DNA from: JAFAXD01 sp963816775
GTDB lineage: Bacteria > Pseudomonadota > Alphaproteobacteria > Rhizobiales > Xanthobacteraceae
DNA: 64,000 nt
Direction: 5' to 3'
Assembly: GCA_963816775.1 (NCBI GenBank)
Contig: CAWFLX010000018.1
Location: 62,001-126,000 of the forward strand
In this document: piece by piece, positions 30,872-41,032 of the stretch
Position numbering within the stretch: the stretch's first letter is position 1
Layout: each line of letters begins with the position of its first letter
Program-made: the position numbers and the translations under genes
The notes under the pieces: model-generated
The model's database searches: none
The model's input: the letters and a program-made list of their open reading frames with translations, nothing else
What the model was told of the DNA's origin: nothing

Positions 30872-31828
30872 TCAAATCCGCTCGATGATCCGTTCGCCGA
30901 ACAGGCCTTGCGGTCGGAACAGCAGGAAGATCAACGCAATCACGTAGGCGAGCCAACTTTCGATCCCGCTGCCGAGCAGCGGTCCCCAGTAGAACTCGCC
31001 GAGCTTCTCGCCGATCCCGATGATGACGCCCCCGACGATCGCACCCGGGATCGAAGTAAAGCCGCCAAGGATCAGGACCGGCAGCGCCTTGAGCGCGATG
31101 ATCTCGAGTGCGAACGAAACGTTCGATCGCGCGCCCCACATGATGCCGGTCGCGAGCGCTACGATTCCGGCTGCAAACCACACCACCACCCAGATCTGCT
31201 CGAGCGATATGCCGACGGAGAGCGCAGCCTTGTGGCTGTCGGCGACCGCGCGCAACGCGCGGCCGATGCGGGTTTTCTGAAAGAACACCGCGAGCCCCGC
31301 GACCATGATGGACGCGATGACCGCGGCTGCGATGTCGATCTTCTGCAACGACACAAAGCCGCCGAGCATCTTAACGTCGATGGCGCCGCGCGGCAGATAG
31401 AGCGCGTCGGTGATCATCACCTTGGGATCGCCACCGAAGATGAGTTCGCCGAGCCCAATGAGAATATAGGTCAGCCCGAACGTCGCCATGAACAGGATGA
31501 TGTCGGGCTGATTGACCAGCGGGCGCAGCATCAGCCGCTCGACCGCGAACGCGAGCCCGAGCATCACCGCGATGGTCAGGCCGAGCGCGACAAACGCCGG
31601 CACGCCGCGCTCATAGAGGCCGACCAGTGTGAGCGCGGCGAACACCACCATGATGCCCTGCGCGAAGTTGAATACGCCGGATGCTTTGAAGATCAACACG
31701 AAGCCGAGCGCAATCAGCGCGTACAGAACACCGGCAACCAACCCCTCCCACAGCGTCTGCACCAGCAGATCCGGCGCCGTGCCCATCTGCACGAACGGAT
31801 CGAGGAAGATCTTGTAGAGCAGGATCAT
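30872..31828 (-). CDS. livH: ABC transporter permease LivH
   Basis: A 318-residue inner-membrane permease with eight or so hydrophobic segments. LivH signatures include GVLYALIALGFVLIFKASGV at the N terminus, NFAQGIMVV, the EAA-type loop RIGRALRAVADSHKAALSVG, and LPVLILGGFTSIPGAIVGG. The livM start is five bases after its stop. Complete. Confidence 0.95.
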   Translation of the reverse strand: MILLYKIFLDPFVQMGTAPDLLVQTLWEGLVAGVLYALIALGFVLIFKASGVFNFAQGIMVVFAALTLVGLYERGVPAFVALGLTIAVMLGLAFAVERLMLRPLVNQPDIILFMATFGLTYILIGLGELIFGGDPKVMITDALYLPRGAIDVKMLGGFVSLQKIDIAAAVIASIMVAGLAVFFQKTRIGRALRAVADSHKAALSVGISLEQIWVVVWFAAGIVALATGIMWGARSNVSFALEIIALKALPVLILGGFTSIPGAIVGGVIIGIGEKLGEFYWGPLLGSGIESWLAYVIALIFLLFRPQGLFGERIIERI

Positions 31829-31892
31829 GCGGCGAGCCGGTAAGCGTGGCGGCGAGTGGCAGCGAAGCGTGCGGAAGCGCTCATCATCATCC

Positions 31893-32693
31893 TCAATGCG
31901 CCACGCCCAGATAGGCGTCGATCACGGCCTGGTCGCGCTTGACCTGCTCGGGCGTGCCGTCGGCGATCTTGCGGCCGTAGTCGAGGACCACCACCCGGTC
32001 CGACAGATCCATCACGACGCCCATGTCGTGCTCGATCAGCGCGATCGTGGTACCGAATTGATTGTTGACGTCGAGAATGAAGCGCGACATGTCCTCTTTC
32101 TCTTCGAGGTTCATGCCGGCCATTGGCTCGTCGAGCAGCAGCAGGTCGGGCTCCATGGCGAGCGCGCGGCCAAGTTCGACGCGCTTCTGCAACCCATACG
32201 GCAGACGCCCGACCTGGACCTTGCGGATATGTGCGATCTCCAGGAAATCGATGATTTCCTCGACGCGCTTCCGATGCGCGACCTCTTCGCTCAGTGCCGG
32301 CCCGTAACGCAGCAGCTGCCAGAAGAAATTCGCGTGCATCGCGAGCGAGCGACCGGCCATGATGTTGTCGAGCGCGGTCATGCCGCGAAACAGCGCGACG
32401 TTCTGAAAGGTGCGGGCGATGCCGCCGCGAGCCGCCTCGTAGGGACGCATTTGCGACCGCTGCTTGCCCTTGAAGGCGATGCGCCCGTGCTGCGGTTGAT
32501 AGAAGCCGTTGATGACGTTGAGCATCGACGTCTTGCCGGCGCCGTTCGGGCCGATGATGGCGCGGATCTCGCCTTTGCGGATGTCGAAGGAGACATCGCT
32601 CAGCGCTTTGACGCCGCCGAACGCAAGCGACACGTTTTCGACCGACAGGATCGCCTCGCCGGCGGCGACGTCCACCTGCCCGCGCGCCCTCAC
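31893..32693 (-). CDS. livG: branched-chain amino acid-type ABC transporter ATP-binding protein LivG
   Basis: An ABC ATPase of about 266 residues. Walker A is GPNGAGKTS; LivG traits are GIARTFQNVALFRGMTALDNIM, the inserted helix region after MHANFFW, YGLQKRVELGRALAMEPDLL (a GLQKR variant in place of the signature SGGQ) and LLLDEPMAGMN with the H-loop EHDMGVV. The start is uncertain: GTG 32693 or GTG 32675 fit the family length, while the frame is open to 32807 inside the upstream synthetase. It follows the synthetase directly. Confidence 0.9.
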   Translation of the reverse strand: MRARGQVDVAAGEAILSVENVSLAFGGVKALSDVSFDIRKGEIRAIIGPNGAGKTSMLNVINGFYQPQHGRIAFKGKQRSQMRPYEAARGGIARTFQNVALFRGMTALDNIMAGRSLAMHANFFWQLLRYGPALSEEVAHRKRVEEIIDFLEIAHIRKVQVGRLPYGLQKRVELGRALAMEPDLLLLDEPMAGMNLEEKEDMSRFILDVNNQFGTTIALIEHDMGVVMDLSDRVVVLDYGRKIADGTPEQVKRDQAVIDAYLGVAH

Positions 32694-32757
32694 CGGCGGC
32701 CCCGCGTCCGGTGCTGGGTCGACACGGCCCCGCCCGCCGTTCGCGCGCGCTGGGCCT

Positions 32758-34739
32758 TCACGCGGCCTTCTCCATGGCGGCCGGCGGGCCGATGTCGCGG
32801 ATCGCAACGCGGGCGTTGATCACGCCTTTGCGTCCGTCCTCGAACGTGACTTCCGTCGCAATCGTTGCTTGCGTCGCGCCGTCATAGAGCGCACGCACGA
32901 ACGGCGCATAGCGCTCGCCGATCAGGCCACGCCGCACCTTCATGGTGCGGGTCAATTCGCCATCGTCGGCGTCGAGCTCCTTGGGCAGGATCAGGAAGCG
33001 CCGGATCTGCGCGCCCGACCATGGCACGGTCGCCGGCGAGCGACCGATTCACCTCGCGCACATGCGCTTCGACCATGTCGTAGACGAGCGGGTGGCCGGC
33101 GAGTTCCTGATAGTTGCCGTAGACGACGTTGTTGCGCTCCGCCCAGCTCCCGACCGCCACCAGATCGATGTTGAGCATCACAGTAACGAAATCGCGCTTG
33201 TCGCCGAACGCAACCGCTTCCTTGATGTTGGGATAGAACTTGAGCTTGTTCTCGATGTATTTGGGCGCGAACAGCGTTCCGTCGTCGAGCCGGCCGACAT
33301 CCTTGGCGCGGTCGATGATCCGCAGGTGACCGGTGCGCTCGTCGAGAAGGCCGGCGTCCCCGGTGCGCACCCAGCCGTCGTCGGTCTTGGTCTCGCTGGT
33401 TCGCTCGGGATCCTTGAAGTAGCCGATGAACACGCCCGGCGACCTGAACTGCACTTCGCCGGAGTCCGCTATTCTGACCTCGACGCCGATATTGGGTTTG
33501 CCGACCGTATCAGCGTAGATTTCGCCGTCAGGCTGCGCGGTGATGTAGACCGAGGCTTCGGTCTGGCCATAGAGCTGCTTAAGATTGATGCCCGAGCGCC
33601 CGATAGAAGCGGAAGATCTCAGGACCGATGGCCTCGCCGGCCGTGTAGGCGACGCGGATTCGCCCGAGGCCGTACCGGTTCTTGAGCGGACCGTAGACCA
33701 GAACCTCGCCGAGCCCGTAGAGCACGCGCGCGGACAGCGGGACCCGCTCGCGATTGAGAATCTTCTCGCCCCACTGACGCGCAACGCCGATGAAATAGTC
33801 AAACATCCGGCGCTTGAGCGCGCCCGCATCGGCCATTCGCACCATGGTCAGCGTCAGCAGGTTCTCATAGATGCGCGGCGGCGCGAACGCGTAGGTCGTG
33901 CCGATTTCGCGCCGATCTTCCACCACGGTTTCCGGCGTCTCCGGGCAGTTCACGCAAAATCCGGCGGTGTAGGACTGGGCGTAGGAAAATACGTGATCGC
34001 CGATCCAGGCGAGCGGCAGGTAGGCAATGATTTCCTCGTCGCGGCCGAGGTCATCGAACAGATTGCCGTTGCGGGCCGAGACGATCAGGTTGTCGAACGT
34101 CAGCATGACCCCCTTCGGGCGTCCGGTGGTCCCCGAAGTATAGAGAATGACGGCGAGATCGGAGCCCTTGCCGCGCTCAACGCTCGCCAGCCAAACCGCG
34201 GCGGCGCCACCCGCCGCGAGTTTGGCGCGACCGCGCGCCTGAACGTCGGTGATCCATTGCAGGCGGCCATGGTCGTAGTCGCGCAGCCCGCGCGGCTCAT
34301 CGTAGAGAATGTGGGTGAGGCGCGTCAGGCGATCCGAGATCGAGATGATCTTGTCGACCTGCTCCTGGTCTTCCGCGACCGCAATGGTGACTTCGGCGTG
34401 GTCGAGCACATAGGCCATCTCGTCGGCGACGGAGTCGGCGTAGATCGGCACCGGCACCGCGCCGAGCGCCTGAACCGCGCACATCGCCCAATAGAGCCGC
34501 GGCCGATTGGTGCCGACGATCGCAACCTTGTCGCCGCGCGCAAGGCCAAGTTCGGCGATGCCGACAGAGAGAGCGCGCACCTCCTCGAACACGGCATCCC
34601 ACGTCCAGGTCTGCCAGATGCCGAGATCCTTGTGCCGCATCGCGGGCCGGCCACGCAGGATTTCTGCGTTTTGTATCAATAGCTTAGGAAAGGTGTCCGC
34701 GAGCTCGGCAGACGTGTCGGCGCGTGCGGCGAATTGCAT
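32758..34739 (-). pseudogene. long-chain acyl-CoA synthetase (AMP-binding), two frameshifts
   Basis: The gene starts at ATG 34739 behind a strong GGAGGAGG and encodes an AMP-forming ligase: YTSGTTGRPKGVMLT (P-loop), YLPLAWIGDHVFSYAQSY, then a break at the CCC run 33591-33593. Dropping one base continues as INLKQLYGQTEAS and GWVRTGDAGLLDE, RIIDRAKD. A second break at 33019-33020 is repaired by one base fewer, giving AMSGAQIRRFLILPKELDADDGELT (blocks SGAQIRRFLIL, KELDADDGELT) and the C terminus ending MEKAA at 32758. All adenylate-enzyme motifs survive across the three pieces. It heads the liv-like operon. Confidence 0.85.
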
Positions 34740-34918
34740 GCCGCCTCCTCCCTCAACGCGCGAAAGCGCCCGCGCGCAGTTACATCCCTCTGTCCACCCG
34801 TTTTCCGGGCCTTGTGGCAATTTGAAAACACCACCCGGGCAGGGTCAAGTCGCGCGGGTCTCAGCATAAAGTTTCATTGCGCGAACGGCCGAGCCACCAG
34901 AAACCTCGGCGCGCGCGC

Positions 34919-37900
34919 CTACTCGGCGGCCTTGAGCAGAGGTGTCGGACTCGCGCGGAATTGCTCGAGTAGTGCGCTCTCGTCCGCCTTGGCTGTCTTG
35001 AGGTGGCGCAGCTTCACGTGACCAAACCCGCGGATCTTGTCCGGAATGGCTGCGAGCCCCACCGCCAGATGGTGGTTCTCGGGCGTCAGCTTGACGAATA
35101 TTTCCTCAAGCAAGGCCTCGTACTCGCGCACGAGCGATCGTTCGATCTTGCGCTCGGCAGTGTGCCCAAAGGGATCGAACACGGTCCCACGCAGGAACTT
35201 GAACTTCGCCAGCATTCGGAAAACCGGAAAGATCCACGGCCCGAATGTCATCTTGCGCGGAACGCCGGTGATCTTGTCCCGGCGCGCCAACAGCGGCGGC
35301 GCGAGATGGACCTGGTAGCGCAGATGTTCGCCGCCGATGTCGTTGCGGACCTGCCGCTCGAACGACGGATCGGCGTAGAGCCGAGCGACTTCGTATTCGT
35401 CCTTGTAGGCCATGAGCTTGAACAGATAGCGCGCGACCGCGTCGGCGAGCCCGGTTTTGCCGAGAGCCTTCGCGGTCTCGATCGCTTTCGCTCGCTCGAC
35501 GACCGCTCGGTAGCGCGCCGCGTAGGCCGCATCCTGATAATCGGTGAGGAACACAACCCTCCGCTCAACCACCTCGTCAAACGATTGCGAGAGCTTGCGC
35601 GCGGGATCGATCGCTTCCGGACGCGGCGCCTTCGCTTCCACGGCTTTGAGGTCGGCGGCGGCACGGCGCCCCCACCGGAATGCCGCGACATTCATGGCGA
35701 CCGCCTCACCGTTGAGTTCGAGCGCCTGCTCGATTGCGGCAGCCGAGAGCGGCAGCGCGCCGAGCTGATAGGCGTAGCCGACCAGAAACATGTTGGCGCC
35801 GATCGACTGGCCGAGCAGGGCGGTCGCAATTCGCGACGCGTCGATGAAGTGCGTCCGCTCGCGGCCGGCCGCGTTGGTGATGGCGCGCTTGAGACGCTCG
35901 GTTGGGAGCACGAACTCGGCATTGCGGGTGAAGTCGCCCGGCAGCACTTCGGCAGTGTTGATCACCATGGTGGTGCGACCCGGGATTGCCGCCGCCAGAA
36001 CCTTCTTGCTTCCGGCCACCACGATGTCTCCGCCGATCACGAGATCAGCGTCGCGGGCGGCCACCCGGATGGCGTGAATATCGTCCGGCTTGTGCGCGAG
36101 GCGGATATGGCTCTGCACCGCGCCGCCCTTCTGCGCGAGTCCGGCCATGTCGAGGACGCCGACGCCCTTGCCTTCGAGATGCGCCGCCATGCCGAGGATC
36201 GCGCCCACCGTTACGATGCCGGTGCCGCCGACGCCGGTGACCACGATGCCGTAGGTCTGGCCGAGCGGCGGCAAAACCGGATCCGGTGGCAGCGGCAACT
36301 CGGCGACCGACGCGACCGCTTCGGGCTTCTTCAGGGTCGCGCCTTCGATGGTCACGAACGACGGGCAGAAGCCCTTCACGCACGAAAAGTCCTTGTTGCA
36401 ATTGGACTGATCGATGGTGCGCTTGCGCCCAAACTCGGTTTCCAGCGGCTGCACCGAGACGCAGTTCGACTGCACGCCGCAATCGCCGCAGCCCTCGCAC
36501 ACCAGCTCATTGATGATCACGCGCTTATCGGGATCGGGATATTGCCCGCGCTTCCTTCGCCGCCGTTTTTCGGCCGCGCAGGTCTGATCGTAGATCAGGA
36601 CCGTGCAGCCCGGGATTTCCGCGAGCTCGCGCTGTACGGCGTCGAGATCTTCGCGCTCGTGGATCGCCATTCCGGCCGGCCATTGCGTCTTGCTGGTGTA
36701 ACGCCAGCGCTCGTTGGTGACGAGCACCACGCGCTTGGCGCCCTCCGCCGTAACCTGGCGCGCGATCTGATCGACGGTGAGGCCGCCGTCGTTCTTCTGG
36801 CCGCCGGTCATGGCGACCGCGTCGTTGTAGAGGATCTTGTAGGTGATGTTGACGTCGGCCGCGATCGCCGCCCGGATCGCCAGATAGCCTGAGTGGTTGT
36901 AGGTGCCGTCGCCGAGATTCTGAAAAACATGCGCGCGCTTGGAGAACGGCGCTTCGCCGATCCAGTTGGCGCCTTCGCCTCCCATCTGGGTGAAGCCGAG
37001 CGTATTGCGGTCCATCCATTGCGCCATGAAATGGCAACCGATGCCCGCGTAGGCCCGCATGCCTTCGGGAACCACCGTCGAGGTGTTGTGTGGGCAGCCG
37101 GAACAGAAATAGGGCTGCCGTATCGCCACGTCCTGCGCCTGCGCGAGCGCGAGCTGGGCGTCCTTGAGCCGTGCCACGCGACCCGCGAGGTCATCGTTGC
37201 GCACGTATTTCAACAGCCGCTCGCCGATGCAGATCGCAACGTCGTTGGGATCGAGCGCGGCCTTGACCGGGAACAACCAGTTGCCCTGCTCGTCTTTCTT
37301 GCCGATGCAGGTCGGCTGGTTGGCGGTGCCGTAGAGTTCCTCGCGCACCTGCACTTCGATCAGCGAACGCTTCTCCTCCACCACGATGATGAGGTCGAGC
37401 CCTTGCGCGAATTCCTGCAGTTCGCGGCGGCTGATCGGCCACGGGCAGGCGATCTTGTGGATGCGCAGGCCGTAGTCGTTGCACTTGACCTCGTCGAGGC
37501 CGAGTTCGTCGAGCGCCTGGCGCACGTCGAGATAGCTCTTGCCGACAGTGATGACCCCGATCTTCGGCGTGCGGCCGCCGGAGGTGATCACCCGGTTGAG
37601 CTTGTTGGCGCGCACGAACGCCAGCATGGCGTCGCGCTTGTAGTCGTGCAGCCGCGCCTCCATGCCGAGAATGGTATCGCGCAGCCGGATGTTGAGCCCA
37701 CCTTCCGGCATGACAAAATCGGTCGGCGTGATGATGTCGAGCCGTTCCGGATGGCCTTCGATCACCGCGGTCGATTCGATGGTCTCGTGCATGCACTTGA
37801 GACCGACCCAGGTGCCGCAGAAGCGCGACATCGCCCAGCCGTAGAGTCCGTAGTCGATGATCTCCTGCACGCCGGCCGGATTGAGGATCGGAATCATCAC

Positions 37901-38395
37901 GTCGACGAAATTGAATTCGGACTGATGCGCCGTGGTCGACGATTCGGCGGTGTGGTCGTCGCCCATGAGGGCGAGAACGCCGCCATGCTTTGACGTGCCG
38001 GCGAAGTTGGCGTGGCGGAACACGTCGCCGGAACGATCAACGCCCGGGCCCTTGCCGTACCAGATGCCGAACACCCCGTCGAACTTGCCCTCGCCGCGCA
38101 ACTCGGCCTGCTGCGAGCCCCAGAGCGCGGTGGCGGCGAGGTCCTCGTTGAGGCCGGGCTGGAACACGATGTCGTTGGGCTTGAGCACACTCTCGGCGCG
38201 CTGGAACTGATAGTCGAGCCCGCCCAGCGGCGACCCGCGATAACCGGTGATGTAGCCCGCGGTATTGAGGCCGGCGCGGCGGTCGCGCTCCTTCTGCACC
38301 AGGCACATGCGCACCAGCGCCTGGTAGCCGGTGACAAAGATGCGATCCTGGGTGAGATCGTACTTGTCGGCGAGGGTGACCTTCTTGAGCGCCAT
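34919..38395 (-). CDS. fused indolepyruvate:ferredoxin oxidoreductase (IorA-IorB type)
   Basis: A 1158-residue 2-ketoacid:ferredoxin oxidoreductase that oxidatively decarboxylates aryl pyruvates such as indolepyruvate to acyl-CoA. The N-terminal pyrimidine-binding part (GYITGYRGSPLGGLDYQ) is followed by the TPP core (GIGCHFMAQWMDR, TQMGGEGANWIGEAPF), a ferredoxin-like cluster (CEGCGDCGVQSNC, CNKDFSCVKGFCP) and the C-terminal gamma/IorB domain starting about residue 715 (GVGGTGIVTVGAILGMAA). GGAGG lies eight bases before ATG 38395. It is followed on the same strand, 180 bp on, by the acyl-CoA synthetase and liv block, hinting at amino-acid or aromatic catabolism. Confidence 0.92.
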   Translation of the reverse strand: MALKKVTLADKYDLTQDRIFVTGYQALVRMCLVQKERDRRAGLNTAGYITGYRGSPLGGLDYQFQRAESVLKPNDIVFQPGLNEDLAATALWGSQQAELRGEGKFDGVFGIWYGKGPGVDRSGDVFRHANFAGTSKHGGVLALMGDDHTAESSTTAHQSEFNFVDVMIPILNPAGVQEIIDYGLYGWAMSRFCGTWVGLKCMHETIESTAVIEGHPERLDIITPTDFVMPEGGLNIRLRDTILGMEARLHDYKRDAMLAFVRANKLNRVITSGGRTPKIGVITVGKSYLDVRQALDELGLDEVKCNDYGLRIHKIACPWPISRRELQEFAQGLDLIIVVEEKRSLIEVQVREELYGTANQPTCIGKKDEQGNWLFPVKAALDPNDVAICIGERLLKYVRNDDLAGRVARLKDAQLALAQAQDVAIRQPYFCSGCPHNTSTVVPEGMRAYAGIGCHFMAQWMDRNTLGFTQMGGEGANWIGEAPFSKRAHVFQNLGDGTYNHSGYLAIRAAIAADVNITYKILYNDAVAMTGGQKNDGGLTVDQIARQVTAEGAKRVVLVTNERWRYTSKTQWPAGMAIHEREDLDAVQRELAEIPGCTVLIYDQTCAAEKRRRRKRGQYPDPDKRVIINELVCEGCGDCGVQSNCVSVQPLETEFGRKRTIDQSNCNKDFSCVKGFCPSFVTIEGATLKKPEAVASVAELPLPPDPVLPPLGQTYGIVVTGVGGTGIVTVGAILGMAAHLEGKGVGVLDMAGLAQKGGAVQSHIRLAHKPDDIHAIRVAARDADLVIGGDIVVAGSKKVLAAAIPGRTTMVINTAEVLPGDFTRNAEFVLPTERLKRAITNAAGRERTHFIDASRIATALLGQSIGANMFLVGYAYQLGALPLSAAAIEQALELNGEAVAMNVAAFRWGRRAAADLKAVEAKAPRPEAIDPARKLSQSFDEVVERRVVFLTDYQDAAYAARYRAVVERAKAIETAKALGKTGLADAVARYLFKLMAYKDEYEVARLYADPSFERQVRNDIGGEHLRYQVHLAPPLLARRDKITGVPRKMTFGPWIFPVFRMLAKFKFLRGTVFDPFGHTAERKIERSLVREYEALLEEIFVKLTPENHHLAVGLAAIPDKIRGFGHVKLRHLKTAKADESALLEQFRASPTPLLKAAE

Positions 38396-38580
38396 CGCTC
38401 GAGCCTCCGCGGAATCACGAAGTGCGTGTTCTCGCTATATAGCGGTCACCGTGCACGGTCGGAAGGGCCGGATTTCGGCCGCTCACGGTGCGATTACGTT
38501 TGGTAAGCTCGGGCTGCAACGAAATTGCCGCAGCGGTCGATGGCGCGAAATTTGGCGCACCGCGGCGCAAAAATAAGCCA

Positions 38581-38624
38581 CTAGTGTCCCGATTCCGAAG
38601 TTCGCAATACCTCGCGGCACCCCC
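38581..38624. repeat. half copy of palindromic element A
   Basis: CTAGTGTCCCGATTCCGAAG continues into TTCGCAATACCTCGCGGCAC, matching the left arm and loop of element A; the right arm is missing. The match stops where CTAG (38625-38628) begins, and that CTAG contains the stop codon of the histidine kinase gene. Confidence 0.8.
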
Positions 38625-40940
38625 CTAGTCCCGCAGCACCTCGGCCACCTTGCGGGCGAGCTGGTCGAGCGTGAACGGCTTGGTGATCAGGCTGACACCG
38701 GCCTCGATCGTGCCGTTGTGCACGATGGCGTCGCGGGTATAGCCGGTGGTGAACAGAACCCTGACGTCGGGGCGGCGCTGCCGAACCTCATCCGATAAGC
38801 GCCGGCCGTTCATTTCCGGCATCACCACATCGGTAAACAGCAGCTCGATCTCCGGATGGGCGTCCACAACCTTGAGCGCGTCGGCGGCACCGGCCGCGTC
38901 AAACACCTTGTAGCCGAGCTCGCGCAGCGCGGCGACCGCGTGAGCGCGCACGCCGTCCTCGTCTTCCACCACCAGGACAGTGACGCTCCCGTCCCCGGTG
39001 GGCATCGGGGAGCTTTCATCCTCGGCGAGCTTTGGCGCGGCCCCCCCGACATAACGGGGAAGGTAGATTCTGACCGTCGTGCCTTTACTAACCTCGCTTT
39101 CGATCGCCACGTGCCCGCCGGACTGGCGCACGAAGCCGTAGACCTGGCTCAGCCCGAGCCCGGTGCCGGCCCCGCTCTGCTTGGTGGTGAAGAACGGGTC
39201 GAACGCCTTATCGATCACCTCGGGGGACATGCCTCCACCGGTGTCGCGAATGGCGATGAGCACATACTCGCCGGGCACCAGGCCGGACCGGGCGGCCTGC
39301 GCCTCGTCCAGCACGGCGTTGGCGGTCTCGACCATGAGCTGGCCGCCATCCGGCATGGCGTCGCGCGCATTGACCACGAGGTTGAGCATCGCGTTCTCGA
39401 GCTGGTTGCGGTCGGCGTGGGTTTTCCACAATTCGTCGGCCAGAACGGTCTCGAGCCTGATCGTCTCGCCGAGGCTGCGCCGCAAAAGCTCCGACATGCC
39501 GGTCACCAGCTTGTTGGCGTCGAGCTCCGCAGGCGCGAGCGGCTGCTGGCGGGAAAAGGCGAGCAACTGCTGGATCAGCGAGGCGGCGCGCCGGCCGCCC
39601 TCCTGGGCGCTCGCCAGATATTTTTCGATTTTGATGTCGCCCTTGGCGAGGCGCCGTGCCGCGAGATCGAGGCTGCCAATGATAATGGCGAGCATGTTGT
39701 TGAAGTCGTGCGCGATGCCGCCGGTCAATTGACCGATCGCTTCCATCTTGCGGGCTTGGCGCAACGCCTCCTCGGTGTCCGACCGCCGCTTCATTTCCGC
39801 GGCGAGTTCGCGCGTGCGCTCGAATACGCGATTCTCCAGCGTCTCCGAGAGCGCGCGCAGTTCCTGTTCGGCATGATCGCGCTCGCGTTCGCGCTGGCGC
39901 AGGTTGTCGGAAGCGCTCGCGAGCGCGAGGCCGACGGCGTTGACCTCGCGCACCGCAAGCTGGCGCGCAACGACCGGCTGTCCCTGACCGAGGGTCGCCG
40001 CCTGGGCGGCCAGGGTCTGCACCGAGCCGGCCATGCGATTGCCGATCGCATAAGCGAGCAGCACCGCGAGCACGGTCAGCAGCAAAGCGACCGCGCCGAG
40101 TGTCCACAGCGCGCGATACAGGCTCGCGCGCGAGGCTCGATCCGGAACGCTCGTAAGCACCACCCAGCCCGACAGGTTGGAGCGCGCGAACGCGACGCTT
40201 ACGTCGTCGCCCGCGACATTGGAGGCGCGGAAGTTGCCCTCATTGCCGCGCATCTGGTCGAGGAACGTGGACGGCCCGCGTTGTCCGACGAAATCGGCAT
40301 GCCGTTCGCTGCGAGCCAAAAACATGCCGGCTTGATCGAAAATTCCGGCGATGTGGCCGGGATCGAGGCCCTCCTTGAGCAGTTCCGCCAGCCGCTCAGG
40401 CGGCAGGCTGAGACTGAGAAAATGCGTGAGCTCCCCGTTCTGCACCACCGCGGCGGTTATGTTGTAGACCGGCTCGCGCGCCACACTCCCGATCACGATT
40501 CCAGTGACGACCGGCTTTCTGCGCTCGCGCACCTCGCGATCGCCCGGCAGGTCCTCGGCCGGCAGCGCCGTCCCGAGCGGAACGCGCGTGTTCACGAGAT
40601 GACGGCCGCTCGCGTCACGCAGCATCACGTGAGCGCCGACATAGTCGCGAACCTGGGCGGCCTGACGATAGAAGCTCTCATGATCGCCGACCGAAAGGGA
40701 GCGCGACAGGGCCAGCGTCTGCAACGTCGCTTGCAGGCCGGCAAGGTCGCGGTCGACGGTCTGCGCCAGCTGATGCGCGTTGTTGAGCAGGTCCTGGTTG
40801 ATGCGCGCGACTTCCGAATTGTAGTAACGCTGAAGCAGAATCGCGGCGAACAGCGCCCCCGGAATTGCCACCGAGAACACCAACAGCAGCAGGTACCCGC
40901 GCATGGACAGGCTGCGCAGCCGCGTGCGGACCTCGACCAA
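38625..40940 (-). CDS. membrane hybrid sensor histidine kinase with C-terminal receiver
   Basis: About 771 residues. A transmembrane helix (YLLLLVFSVAIPGALFAAI) is followed by a ~240-residue extracytoplasmic Cache-like sensor, a second helix (LLLTVLAVLLAYAIG), a coiled coil, HisKA with phospho-His in GGIAHDFNNMLA, and HATPase with NLVVNARDAMP, DTGGGM and GTGLGLSQVYG. The final ~120 residues are a receiver (VLVVEDEDGVR, phospho-Asp in LLFTDVVMPEMNG, lysine in ITKPFTL). The start is uncertain: TTG 40940 has GGGGG seven bases upstream, ATG 40904 sits right before the first helix, and the frame is open to 41012. No cognate regulator is adjacent. Its stop codon lies in a CTAG abutting a half repeat. 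Confidence 0.88.
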   Translation of the reverse strand: MVEVRTRLRSLSMRGYLLLLVFSVAIPGALFAAILLQRYYNSEVARINQDLLNNAHQLAQTVDRDLAGLQATLQTLALSRSLSVGDHESFYRQAAQVRDYVGAHVMLRDASGRHLVNTRVPLGTALPAEDLPGDREVRERRKPVVTGIVIGSVAREPVYNITAAVVQNGELTHFLSLSLPPERLAELLKEGLDPGHIAGIFDQAGMFLARSERHADFVGQRGPSTFLDQMRGNEGNFRASNVAGDDVSVAFARSNLSGWVVLTSVPDRASRASLYRALWTLGAVALLLTVLAVLLAYAIGNRMAGSVQTLAAQAATLGQGQPVVARQLAVREVNAVGLALASASDNLRQRERERDHAEQELRALSETLENRVFERTRELAAEMKRRSDTEEALRQARKMEAIGQLTGGIAHDFNNMLAIIIGSLDLAARRLAKGDIKIEKYLASAQEGGRRAASLIQQLLAFSRQQPLAPAELDANKLVTGMSELLRRSLGETIRLETVLADELWKTHADRNQLENAMLNLVVNARDAMPDGGQLMVETANAVLDEAQAARSGLVPGEYVLIAIRDTGGGMSPEVIDKAFDPFFTTKQSGAGTGLGLSQVYGFVRQSGGHVAIESEVSKGTTVRIYLPRYVGGAAPKLAEDESSPMPTGDGSVTVLVVEDEDGVRAHAVAALRELGYKVFDAAGAADALKVVDAHPEIELLFTDVVMPEMNGRRLSDEVRQRRPDVRVLFTTGYTRDAIVHNGTIEAGVSLITKPFTLDQLARKVAEVLRD

Positions 40941-41032
40941 AAACGACCCCCGAGACCGGTTTCCCGAAAAGCCAATGGAACACGATATATAGTGTCGAGC
41001 GGTATGAGTCATTTGCGGGGAGGAAAAGCGTC

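Noticed and set aside
35003..36892. 629-residue plus-strand frame opposite the indolepyruvate oxidoreductase
   Set aside because: No domain recognised; the minus-strand gene explains the region fully.
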